Below are positions 24,729-35,312 of a stretch of DNA of 64,000 nt, piece by piece. Position 1 is the first letter of the stretch; every line of letters begins with the position of its first letter. This stretch comes from Stomoxys calcitrans (Eukaryota; Arthropoda; Insecta; Diptera; Muscidae). A program made the position numbers and the translations under genes. The notes below the pieces were generated by a model. The model ran no database searches. It saw nothing but the letters and a program-made list of their open reading frames with translations, and was not told where the DNA came from. Location: contig NC_081552.1 in assembly GCF_963082655.1 (NCBI RefSeq), forward strand, positions 70,994,707 to 71,058,706, written 5' to 3'.

Positions 24729-25775
24729 GAACGTCTACCACAACGAACTTGCCTCATATTTCGCTGCAAGAAATCTGAAGATATCCGCCATCAAATCTTC
24801 AGCCACATTGTTCACTACAAATACGCGTTAGGTGAATACTGAGCTGACTGTGATGGTCGATGGAGAAATGATTCCGACCATCAAGTGTCCCAAATTACTT
24901 GTCGTCACATTTAACAGCTCTTACACATTCTCTCCACATGCCACAGGAATCTGCGATAAAGTCAAAAGTAGAAACAAGGTCCTCAAGTCACTTGCTGGCA
25001 GCACTTGGGGTGCAGACAAAGAAACCTTGTTGACCACGTACAAAGCAATTGGCCGGTCTGTGGTAAGTTATACAGCGCCAGTGTGGTCTCGTCAACTTTG
25101 TGAAACGCAGTGGAATGATATTCAAATCTGTTAGAATGCCACCCTCCGAACTCCTCAGTTCTCATGTGGACCACCTCCATCAGGAGACAAAGATCCTACC
25201 AGTGCAAGACATAACTACATGCTGTCTAAGCAATACCTTTTGGGCTGCTATCGCAGAGACGATTCAAATCATCATCTTGTGGATAGATATCCACTGTCCA
25301 GAAGCCTTAAGGTAGATCTACACGATCTAGAGAGTGAGGTTCTGCGCTACAAGAGAGAACCTCTAAATCAAGCGACATATCAAGCAGGTCTGAACAACAT
25401 TCATGCAGACACGGTAGCAGATGCGGTAATTGGCTACCGGGTGAATGTAGTCCTTGGAGAACGACCGCCACCCATTGCACCTGAAGAAATCGACCTCCCC
25501 CGGCAAACCAGAGTAGTTTTGGCTCAATTACGTTCCGGCAGATGCAGCCGCCATAACTCCTACAGAGCAAGGATTGATGCCGACGTGCAAGATGTATGTC
25601 CCGATTGTAACCAGGGCCCGCTCGATACACGTCACCTGTTTAACTGCCCGGCCAGACCCACTCGACTCAGACCCAGATCCCTGTGGACGCACCCCATCTT
25701 AGTCGCAGAGTTCCCGGGTCTTGACACTCAACAGAATCAAGCAGACGAGAGATAGAACACAATAAACTGCTACAA
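24729..25775 (+). mobile_element. LINE copy 1, 5'-truncated
   Basis: Nearly identical to 29127-30178. It begins inside the RT C-terminal region ('ELASYFAARNLKISA'), continues through the post-RT domain with CPDCNQGPLDTRHLFNC, and ends at a tail of repeated ACAAC. The frame has stops at 24829-24831 (TAG where copy 2 has GAG) and 25132-25134 (TAG shared with copy 2). It is a dead 5' truncation. Confidence 0.9.
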
Positions 25776-25921
25776 CAACAACAACCAAATCGACGCAGAT
25801 TTTGCCATACTCAGGGAAGGCAAGAACTCCAAGACAGCGCATGACTTCACCATTTTGAATGTTATTCCTTATTGGACAACTAACTGTCCATAAAAAGGTT
25901 CACTCTCGACGTTCTTGCGTT
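25776..25921 (+). repeat. Sequence shared downstream of LINE copy 1
   Basis: About 146 bp after the (ACAAC)n tail is nearly identical to 30166-30312 after copy 2. The identity stops at 'gttcttgcgtt'. Confidence 0.88.
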
Positions 25922-26181
25922 GACACTTCACCATCTCGCCTATATTCTCCGTTAACGCAAACTGGTCCATATATTTTACGAAGAATCTTTCTCTCAAATA
26001 CTCCAAGCACTGCCTCATCTGCTTTCACAAGTACCCATGCTTCAGAACCATATAACAGCACGGGTAGTATCAGTGTCTTGTAAAGTGTAGTCTTCGTCTG
26101 TCGAGAGGTGGCCTTGTTTCTAAACTGCTTACTTAGTCCAAAGTAGCATCTGTTTGCCAGTATTATTCTTATGCATATCAT
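25905..26181 (-). pseudogene. RTE-like LINE reverse transcriptase C-terminal fragment
   Basis: A - strand frame reads 'NRCYFGLSKQFRNKATSR', then 'KTTLYKTLILPVLLYGSEAW'. This segment is common just after the RT domain of endonuclease-type LINEs. No RT core or endonuclease is present nearby. Its start overlaps the end of the shared post-LINE segment. Clade assignment is tentative. Confidence 0.65.
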
Positions 26182-26395
26182 GCATATTTACACTCAACTA
26201 AATATGTTATACAAAACAGCAAAAATGTTTGCAAAAACAGAAGTTTTTTTCTGCTGAAAATGGGAAAGCAGACATTACTGCTGCTTCAGCATACAAAGGA
26301 CTGCTGTATTTGCAAAAAATGTTTACTGCTATTTCAACTAACAAAGTCTGCTATTTTGAATACACAAGTCTGCTGAAAAAAATGTGTATGTTCTT
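26182..26395. repeat. CTGCT-rich unidentified sequence
   Basis: Multiple 'gcaaaaatgttt', 'ctgctgaaaa' and 'tttgcaaaaa' boxes. A weakly similar CTGCTG-rich patch lies at 49200-49290. Class unknown. Confidence 0.35.
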
Positions 26396-26657
26396 TTTAT
26401 ACCCTCCACCATAGGATGGGGGTATACTACAATAATTATGTCATTCTGTTTGTAACTACTCGAAATATTCGTCTGAGAACCCATAAAGTACATATATTCT
26501 TGATCGTCGCGACATTTTATGTCGATCTAGCCATGTCCGTCCGTCCGTCCGTCTGTCCGTCCGTATGTCCGTCTGTCTGTCGAAAGCACGCTAACTTCCG
26601 GAGGAGTAAAGCTAGCCGTTTAAAATTTTGCACAAATACTTCTTATTGGTGTAGGTC
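26396..26657 (-). mobile_element. Family A fragment, reversed, cut by a LINE
   Basis: Starts (reversed 3' end) 'tataccctccaccataggat', then 'gaaatattcgtctgag' and a run of CCGT/CTGT repeats. It stops abruptly after 'ttggtgtaggtc', where the LINE begins. The remainder of the A element is not found on the far side of the LINE. Confidence 0.8.
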
Positions 26658-29600
26658 AATCCCATGGCAGCCGGTTGTACGCACCGGATTGACCCGATGG
26701 AATCTTCATCGGCAAGGGCTGCCGCCTCAGTGTACGTGTTCGTCTTTTTCGTCATGGGAGAGGCACATCCCGGAGTGCCTTCTCCATATGCTTCTTGTCC
26801 GTGCCGGGATTGAAAAGAACCCCGGACCCTGGTTCTGTTCCGTTTGCCAGAACCGCCTTCATCATCGGTCAGTGTCGGTGAGGTGTAACCGGTGCTTGGA
26901 GTGGGTACATTTCCGTTCTTGCTCTGGCCTAACTTCGCTACGGGAGTATAGTCATACTGGCTATGTCGCTAGGTGTTGTGCGAACATAGCCAGCAGTGGG
27001 TCACAAGCGTCGCCGTCGGACTATGTGACCCCCCCGACCTCTCCCGTACGGCAATTCATGCAACGACAGCACCCTAGCCCTACTATTGCCAGGCCAGTGC
27101 CGGGAAGTGTATCGTTCCTGCAGTTAAACTGCAATGGACTGCGAGGCAAGATTGATGAGATTGTCGATTTTATGAGTCGGAAGAGCATATCGGTCGCAGC
27201 GATCCAGGAGACAAAGCTGACTAACACCTGCAGCTTGCACAGTTGTCACGGCTACAATGTGCTACGTAAGGATCGCTCAAGGAATGGAGGTGTGGGATTG
27301 GCCTTCTTTATACACCATTCCGTGCAGTATAGACCTATCTCGCCTGCGCTTGACGCTAGTGACCCATACATAGAATGTATGGGGGTAGCAGTCAGGTCTG
27401 GTAATGCCGAGATAGAGATATACAACGTGTATATACCGCCGGTTGGTAGCTGTGTCCCGATTAATGGCCAGGCCTACAGCCCCGCTATCTGGCCATAGTC
27501 ATCTGGTTCTGGGGGATTTTAATGCACATCACTCGTCATGGTATTCTCCCCTAGGTAACGACCAGCGTGGCATAGCTTTGGCAGAGCAGATAGATAGCTC
27601 CACGTTTTGCACGGTGAATGAGGATGCCCCCACTAGGATTACGAGGAGGTGCAGCAGCTCGCCAGATATGTCAATCGCATCCCCTGATCTCCTGAGTGAC
27701 GTATCCTGGCAAGCCGTCATCTCTTTGGGGTCAGACCACCTCCCCATAATCCTCACCATCGACCGACCACCCGACTTCATTACCTCTGAGCGCCGGACTT
27801 CATCAATTACAAGAAGGACAATTGGACTCGCTTCAGAGAGTATACCAATCGCCGCTTCAATGAACTGCCACCCCCCTCTGATGTGCTTGTGGCCGAGAGG
27901 AAATTCCGAGACATCATCAACGCAGCAGCCGCTCGCTTTATACCAGCCGGTCGAATACCGCAAGTGCGACCCAATTTCCCGGCGCAAGCAGTGGTACTCG
28001 CAGACGAGCGTGATGGGATTCGTGCTATGGACCCCGCTAACCCCAGAATCAGCGAGCTGAATCTGGAAATAAACAGGGTAGTCAACGAACATAAGCGGAA
28101 TTTGTGGCTGGAACACTTGGAGCAATGTAACTTAGGCACCGGTGCAGGCAAACTGTGGGCCACTGTTAAGTCTCTCTCGAACCCCGGTAGACGGGACGAC
28201 AGGACCTCAGTCACTTTTAGCGAGTTAACCGTGACTGATCCGAAGAGATGCGCCAGGTTGTTCAACCGTCAATTTACTGTGCATCCCGAGAGGGACAGGG
28301 CAAGGAGGAGAGCCATTCGCCGTATTCGTGTTCTCCGAGCCGACGAACAGTCATCATAATTTACCGTGGGCGAAGTTACGAATGTCATCCGTGGCGCCAA
28401 ATCTTCCAAGGCGTTGGGCCCCAACGGAATCTCTACATTGATGCTGAAGAATCTGGATTTACCTGGAGTTGAGTACCTTACCACAGTCCTTAACCTGTCA
28501 TTGAACACTCTTATAGTTCCCGATGTCTGGAAAATGGGCAGAGTGATCCCGCTACTGAAGCCTGGTAAAGACCCGAGTTTGGGGGAGTCGTACAGACCGA
28601 TCTCCCTTCTCTCACCAGTGGCTAAGACGCTTGAGGCATTACTCCTCCCGAGCCTCGTAGGAGAATTTCCATTCGCCGAGCATCAACACGGATTTCGGAG
28701 ATTGAACAGCACAACAACAGCTTTGCATGCCATCACCACACACATTTGCCGTGGCTTCAATCAACCCAGGCCATGTGATAGGACGGTCCTCGTGGCACTG
28801 GACCTATCGAAGGCATTCGACACGGTCAGCCATGCCAAATTATTTGAGGACATCGCCAACACGTCCCTCCAGCCAGGCCTGAAACGTTGGGTCGCGAATT
28901 ATCTGTGTGGCCGCCAGTCATTTGTGGAATTTAGGGATAAGAAGTCAAAACACCGTAGAGTGAAACAGGGAGTTCCCCAAGGTGGGGTGATATCTCCGGC
29001 TCTGTTTAACCTCTACTTATTCTCCATCCCACCTCCTCCAGACGGCATAGAGATCGTATCATATGCGGACGACTGTACGATCATGGCATCAGGCCCCCCA
29101 CCCATTGATGACATCTGCGATAGGTTGAACGTCTACCTCAACGAGCTTGCCTCATATTTCGCTGGAAGAAATCTGAAGATATCCGCCACCAAATCTTCAG
29201 CCACACTGTTCACTACAAATACGCGTGAGGTGAATTCTGAGCTGACTGTGATGGTCGATGGAGAAATGATTCCGACCATCAAGTGTCCCAAAATACTTGT
29301 CGTCACATTTGACAGCTCTTACACATTCTCTCCACATGCCACAGGAATCTGCGATAAAGTCAAAAGTAGAAACAAGGTCCTCAAGTCACTTGCTGGCAGC
29401 ACTTGGGGTGCAGACAAAGAAACCTTGTTGACCACGTACAAAGCAATTGGCCGGTCTGTGGTAAGTTATACAGCGCCAGTGTGGTCTCGTCAACTTTGTG
29501 AAACGCAGTGGAATGATATTCAAGTCTGTTAGAATGCCACCCTCCGAACTCCTCAGTTCTCATGTGGACCACCTCCATCAGGAGACAAAGATCCTACCAG

Positions 29601-30178
29601 TGCAAGACATAACTACATGCTGTCTAAGCAATACCTTTTGGGCTGCTATCGCAGAGACGATTCAAATCATCATCTTGTGGATAGATATCCACTGTCCAGA
29701 AGCCTTAAGGTAGATCTACATGATCTAGAGCGTGAGGTCCAGCGCTACAAGAGAGAACCTCTAAATCAAGCGACATATCAAGCAGGTCTGAACAACATTC
29801 ATGCAGACACGGTAGCAGATGCGGTAATTGGCTACCGGGTGAATGTAGTCCTTGGAGAACGACCGCCACCCATTGCACCTGAAGAAATCGACCTCCCCCG
29901 GCAAACCAGAGTAGTTTTGGCTCAATTACGTTCCGGCAGATGCAGCCGCCTTAACTCCTACAGAGCAAGGATTGATGCCGACGTGCAAGATGTATGTCCC
30001 GATTGTAACCATGGCCCGCTCGATACACGTCACCTGTTTAACTGCCCGGCCAGACCCACTCGACTCAGACCCTATGGGCGCACCCCATCTTAGTCGCAGA
30101 GTTCCTGGGTCTTGACACTCAACAGAATCAAGCAGACGAAAGATAGAACACAATAAACTGCTACAACAACAACAACCA
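26658..30178 (+). mobile_element. LINE copy 2, near full length non-LTR retrotransposon
   Basis: About 3.5 kb. It has a 5' region with a 2A-like motif and a Cys/His finger, then AP endonuclease, reverse transcriptase and a post-RT Cys/His motif, ending in (ACAAC)n. The architecture fits the Jockey/I/R1 group; the clade is not resolved. It interrupts a reversed A element on its 5' side. Sequence identity with the truncated copy at 24729-25775 is very high over the shared part. Confidence 0.9.
26787..30091 (+). pseudogene. LINE polyprotein (2A-like, zinc finger, endonuclease, RT), broken
   Basis: A single ancestral frame is interrupted twice by frameshifts (near 27480 and near 27810) and by stops TAA at 28357-28359 and TAG at 29530-29532. 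In order: 2A-like 'LLVRAGIEKNPGP' (26791-26829); a PHD-like finger 'CSVCQNRL...CNRCLEWVHFRSC'; endonuclease with 'LQLNCNGLRGK', 'QETKL' and 'SDHLPI' (27731-27748); RT with 'GFRRLNSTTTAL', 'ALDLSKAFDTVSH', 'GVPQGGVISPALFN' and the catalytic YADD at 29062-29073; and a post-RT 'CPDCNHGPLDTRHLFNC'. The ATG at 26787 lies just before the 2A-like motif; the true start may be further upstream. It cannot be translated whole, but the domains are well preserved, which suggests fairly recent inactivation. Confidence 0.88.
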
Positions 30179-30312
30179 AATCGACGCAGATTTTGCCATA
30201 CTCAGGGAAGGCAAGAACTCCAAGACAGCGCATGACTTCACCATTTTGAATGTTATTCCTTATTGGACAACTAACTGTCCATAAAAAGGTTCACTCTCGA
30301 CGTTCTTGCGTT
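30166..30312 (+). repeat. Sequence shared downstream of LINE copy 2
   Basis: Nearly identical to 25776-25921. Past 30312 the two sites diverge. Confidence 0.88.
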
Positions 30313-30722
30313 ATTGGTGTCGACCATCTCGGGTTATTGGTGTCGACCAGTAAGATTTTTTAAAATATTACGATAATGTCATGTACAGAGAAGGCGTAAA
30401 TTGCCTCCTTACTCTCTAGGACGGTTCTTGTCCCTACCGTCTTGGTTGCTTTTGGCCCTAAGGGCCGTATACTGTTCGAGAAAATATTCACATTTGACAA
30501 AATCGCATTAAAACCATTTCAGCTAACGCATTCCTGCAATGGTCTGCAAGAGGAAACAGAACACGTCTATGGGTTCCTTATACAGGCGCATAGACAAATT
30601 CTCTCTTCCAGCTTTGATCCGTCCGCGTAGCATGAAAGATTTCAGTTATTAGAAGATTGTGACCAGAGATGGTCAGTCGGAAACTCTGACGTATATGACA
30701 TACATTTCCGATACAAAATACA
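30313..30722. other. No gene recognised
   Basis: Opens with a short direct repeat ('ttattggtgtcgacca' twice, about 25 bp apart). The rest is unassigned. Confidence 0.4.
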
Positions 30723-30958
30723 TACAGGGTGGCTGATGAATATTGCTACAATGATGAATATTGCTACATTTTTTTTTCGGTGTATGGAATACATTTTTCT
30801 TTTATTCATGTTAAATTAAATTATTAAATTAATTATTAAATTATTATTAATTAAATTAATTAATTAATTAATTAAATTAATTATTAAATTATTATTATTA
30901 AATAGAAAAAAAGTTATTACATTTTTTTTTGGTAGCGGCTTTCATCAGCCACCCTGTA
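30723..30958. mobile_element. TA-flanked MITE with CAGGGTGGCTGATGAA termini
   Basis: The inverted ends CATACAGGGTGGCTGATGAA (30721-30740) and TTCATCAGCCACCCTGTATG (30941-30960) are perfect inverses over 20 bp, with further similarity inward (GCTAC). If the target duplication is TA, the element proper is 30725-30956. The centre is a TTAAT-type low-complexity run. Likely a non-autonomous Tc1/mariner-type element; no transposase. Confidence 0.8.
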
Positions 30959-31156
30959 TGTCAAAAACGTCATAAACCTAGCCAAAAAAAAAAAAAAAAC
31001 AAATTTTTGACAGAATTGAAAAATAATTAGGAAGTCGTACAATTAGTTTCAATTTTTGTGAATTTATGAGTATGCCAACACTGATGCATAGATTAGAACG
31101 TGCTCCTATAACAGAAAACGTCTGACTTCGAATCCTGGCGAGAACATCAACAACCT
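30959..31156. other. No gene recognised; possible SINE head scrap
   Basis: Contains 'cttcgaatcctggcgagaac', reminiscent of the SINE B-box region, but too short and damaged to call. Confidence 0.3.
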
Positions 31157-32651
31157 TTTTTATACCCTCCACCATAAGATGGGGGGTATACTGATTTCAT
31201 CATTCTGTTTGTAACTACTCGAAATATTCGTCTGAGACCCCATAAAGTATATATATTCTTGATCGTCGTGAAATTTTATGTCGATCTAGCCATGTCCGTC
31301 CGTCTGTCCGTCCGTCCGTCCGTCCGTCTGTCTGTCGAAAGCACGCTAACTTCCGAAGGAGTAAAGCTAGCCGCTTGAAATTTTGCACAAATACTTCTTA
31401 TTAGTGTAGGTCGGTTGGTATTGTAAATGGGCCATATCGGTCCATGTTTTGATATACCTGCCATATAAACCGATCTTGGGTCTTGACTTCTTGAGCCTCT
31501 AGAGTGCGCAATTCTTATCCGATTGGAATGAAATTGTGCACGACGTGTTTTGTTATGATATCCAACAACTGTGCCAAGTATAGTTCAAATCGGTTCATAA
31601 CCTGATATAGCTGCCATATAAACCGATCTTGGGTCTTGACTTCTTGAGCCTCTAGCGTGCGCAATTCTTATCCGATCAGAATGAAATTTTGCACGACGTG
31701 TTTTGTTATGATATCTAACAACTGTGTCAAGTATGGTTCAAATCGGTCTATAACCTGATATAGCTGCCATATAAACCGATCTTGGGTCTTGACTTCTTGA
31801 GCCTCTAGAGTGCGCAATTCTTATCCGATTGGAATGGAATTTCGCACGACGTGTTTTATTATTATATCCAACAACTGTGCCAAGTATGGTTCAAATCGGT
31901 CTATAACCTGATATAGCTGTCATATAAACCGATCTTGGGTCTTGATTTCTTGAGCCTCTAGAGGGCACAATTCTTATCCGATTTGAATGAATTTTTGCAC
32001 GAAGTATTTCGTTATGATATCCAACAACTGTGCCAAGTATGGTTCAAATCGGTTCATAACCTGATATAGCTGTCATATAAACAGATCTGGGGATTTAACT
32101 TCTTGAGCTTCTGGAGGGCGCAATTCCTATCCGATTTGGCTAAAATTTGCATGACGTATTTTATTTTTACTTTCAACAACTGTGTCAAATAAGGTTCAAA
32201 TCGGTTCATAACCTGATATAGCGGCCATATAAACCGATCTGGGATCTCTACTTCTTGACCCCTAGAGGTCGCAATTATTATCCGATATGCCTGAAATTTT
32301 GTGCAACGGATCCTCTCATGACCATCAACAAACGTGTTTATTGTGGTCTGAATCGGTCTATAGCCCGATACAGATCCCATATAAATCGTTCTCTCTATTT
32401 TACTTCGTGAGCCCCAATGGGCGCAATTTTTATACGAATTGGCTGAAATTTTACACAGGTCTCCAACATATAATTTAATTGTGGTCCGAACCGGACCATA
32501 TCTTGATATCGTTTTAATAGCAGAGCAACTCTTTTCTTATATCCTTTTTTGCCTAAGAAGAGATGCCGGGAAAGGAACTCGACAAATGCGATCCATGGTG
32601 GAGGGTATATAAGATTCGGCCCGGCCGAACTTAGCACGCTTTTACTTGTTT
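31157..32651 (-). mobile_element. Family A HINE/DINE-like element, reversed, long array
   Basis: Reversed 3' end 'tataccctccaccataagat' to reversed 5' end 'ttcggcccggccgaacttag' plus 'cacgcttttacttgttt'. About seven core units. The 'cgatcttggg' box recurs at 31471, 31624, 31777 and 31930, giving an exact 153-bp spacing. This is the longest A core in the window. Confidence 0.88.
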
Positions 32652-32658
32652 ACTGTTA

Positions 32659-33592
32659 TTATACCCTCCACCATAGGATGGGGTACTACTAATTTCGTCA
32701 TTCTGTTTGTAACTACTCGAAATATTCGTCTGAGACCCTATAAAGTAGATATATTCTTGATCGTCGCGACATTTTATGTCGATCTAGCCATGTCCGTCCG
32801 TCCGTCCGTCTGTCGAAAGCTAAGCTAGCCGCTTGAAATTTTGCACAAATACTTCTTAATAGTGTAGGTCGGTTGGTATTGTAAATGGGCTATGTTTTGA
32901 TATAGCTGCCATATAAACCGATCTTGGGTCTTGACTTCTTGAGCCTCTAGAGTGCGCGATTCTTATCCGATTGGAATGAAATTTTGCACGACGTGTTTTG
33001 TTATGATATCCAGCAACTGTGCCAAGTATGGTTCGAATCGGTTCATAATCTGAAATAGCTGTCATATAAACAGATTTGGGGACTTCTTGAGCTTCTAGAG
33101 GGCGCAATTCCTATCCGATTTGGCTGAAATTTTGCATAACTTATTTTATTCTTACTTTCAACAACTGTGTCAAATAAGGTTCAAATCGTCTCATAACCTG
33201 ATATAGCTGCCATATAAACTGATCTTGGATTTTGACTTCTTGAGCCTCTAGAGGTCGCAATTATTATCCGATTTGCCTGAAATTTTGTACGACGGATCCT
33301 CTCATGACCATCAACATACGTGTTTATTATGGTCTGAATCTGTCTATAGCCCGATACAGCTCCCATGTAAATCGATCTCTCTATTTTACTTCTTGAGCCC
33401 CCAAAGGGTGCAATTCTTATTCGAATTGGCTGACATTTTACACAGGTCTCCAACATATAATATAATTTTGGTTCAAACCGGAACATATCTTGATATTACT
33501 CTAATAGCAGAGCAAATCTTTTCTTATATCCTTTTTTCCTAAGAAGACATGCCGGGAAAGGAAATCGACAAATGCGATCTATGGTTGAGGGT
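32659..33592 (-). mobile_element. Family A element, reversed, in tandem with the previous copy
   Basis: Begins 'ttataccctccaccatagga' within 10 bp of the previous copy's 5' end, in the same orientation. It ends 'atctatggttgagggtataa' without the GC palindrome, so its 5' terminus is lost. Confidence 0.82.
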
Positions 33593-33925
33593 ATAAAAGA
33601 CAAGTTTATGACGTTTTTGAAGTTTACAACTTTTTGACAGTCGAAAACCTAAGAAACCGACACACAGACCATCTCTTATTGTGAAGCTAGGAAAAGTGTC
33701 TCACACTTGACCTCAATTGTTGTTGTATATGCAAGATTTGTTTGTGGTCCTCGTCAAACTCCATAGGTGAGTAAGCTTGTTTCGGTCCATACGAACGCTA
33801 CGTGTACTTTATAGCCATTTGTTTTTTTAAGGCGACAATAACAATTATCGGAAATTTGGTACGTAGAGCACACTTATGATCTTTAATATTCACGAGGGTA
33901 TTGATCCACTAATAGACAAAAGCGA
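33593..33925. other. No gene recognised
   Basis: No recognisable coding or repeat content. Confidence 0.4.
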
Positions 33926-35160
33926 TGATGGTGAGTTCCCCAATTACTTGGACCTAATTTTATTGTTATATTCGTAGTCTAGTCCCTAATACATTTCATT
34001 TGAGTCTCATATTGATATTTACGTCCAATATGTTTGTTTGGAGGAGTTTTTTGGGTTGGACGACCCCTCGCATACTTGATGCATATTTTTAATACCATAT
34101 TCGTGTTCTACTGCCCAATACCTTTCATTTGATACCCGTATTGTCCCTATTCGTCCACTTTATATTTTAAGTGGTGTTTTTGGGGTAACGGGGTAGGGTC
34201 CGCCCCCCTTCCGAAATCAACAAATTATAAAGCCTGTTTCTCCTTCCTGACAAAATTCGTAATTTACTCCCGAATATCTTTCATTTGAGTCCCATATTGC
34301 CATGATCGCAAAAAAAAACTATTTTAGGGTTGGGGCGGATGATATCTATTTTCAGAGCAGCCAGTGGCCGCCCCAGAACCAAAACACCCCCCAAACAGTT
34401 TATATTTACCGACTGTGGCAATATGGGGCTCACATAAAATGGTTTTGGGAGTACAGCATTCGAAACGTCTGAGTGCCATCCCTTCCCTAAAAAGCACTTT
34501 TCATTACCCTAATTTTCAAAACCACCAGATATCGGAGATTGGTAATGCGATTCATTAGAAATCTTTTCGCAATCTCCCGGGGAATTGATACTCATTTTCG
34601 GGACAACATCCCTGGGGTCCATCCCACCCTCAAACAGAATGTATTTACCGATCATGCAATTATGGGGCTCATATAAAATGCATTTAAAAGTGGACCACGA
34701 AGCGTACATTTACATTTAGGGCCAAGTGTCTCTCTAAACCGGATATAGGACTCAAAAGAAAGGTATTTGGGAGTGGAGTAAAAATTTACCCAAAAACCGA
34801 GAAGGGGCACACTTCTCAGACATCAATGAAAGCTTTTCGATTCAAGTTTAAACTCAATGATAAGGGACTTTTTTTATAGCCGAGTCCAAATGTCATGCCG
34901 CAGTGCGATATCTCTTTGGGGAGAATTTTTTACATGACCACCCATGACAAATGTAGCCAGCATTAAGAGGGGATCACCACCGCATTAAATTTTGTCCGAT
35001 GTTATCGCCAGGATATGAACGCAGGCGTTCGGTGTTATAGATGGACGGACATAGGCTACATTCGATATACACATTCAGGGCGAAGCGTCCCAACCCTAAA
35101 AAGATATTAGAGAGTTAAAGAAGGCGCAGGGGGGCGGGCCCAGTTCGGCTAGTTTTATAT
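33926..35160 (+). repeat. Family D repeat, copy 4 (with the same internal SINE as copy 2)
   Basis: First part reversed-looking D blocks. From about 34340 it aligns in order with 13020-13905, including 'ctcattttcgggacaa', 'ttatggggctcatataaaat', 'gccaagtgtctctctaaa', the internal SINE, 'tcgatatacacattcagggc' and the GC-rich terminus 'gcgggcccagttcggctagt'. Confidence 0.65.
34795..35055 (-). repeat. tRNA-derived SINE inside D copy 4
   Basis: Same segment and same position relative to D blocks as 13540-13808, bordered by 'gaaggggcacacttctc' and 'ggacataggctac'. Confidence 0.7.
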
Positions 35161-35312
35161 ATAAGATAGTGCCTTAGCATCATATAGACATTCTAGAGGC
35201 TATAGTTGGCATATAAGTCAAATTTTCAGTTAGTCAATTATTCCATTCCGGCAAAAACTCTCATTACCAAATAACCAGAAAGGTAAGCTCATTAAAAAAC
35301 TAATTACTACCT

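Noticed and set aside
27529..28508. Large - strand frames opposite the LINE
   Set aside because: Antisense shadows of the LINE endonuclease and RT; no motifs of their own.
31471..32100. CRISPR-like array (regular 153-bp spacing)
   Set aside because: Whole units are similar rather than short repeats with unique spacers; the genome is eukaryotic.
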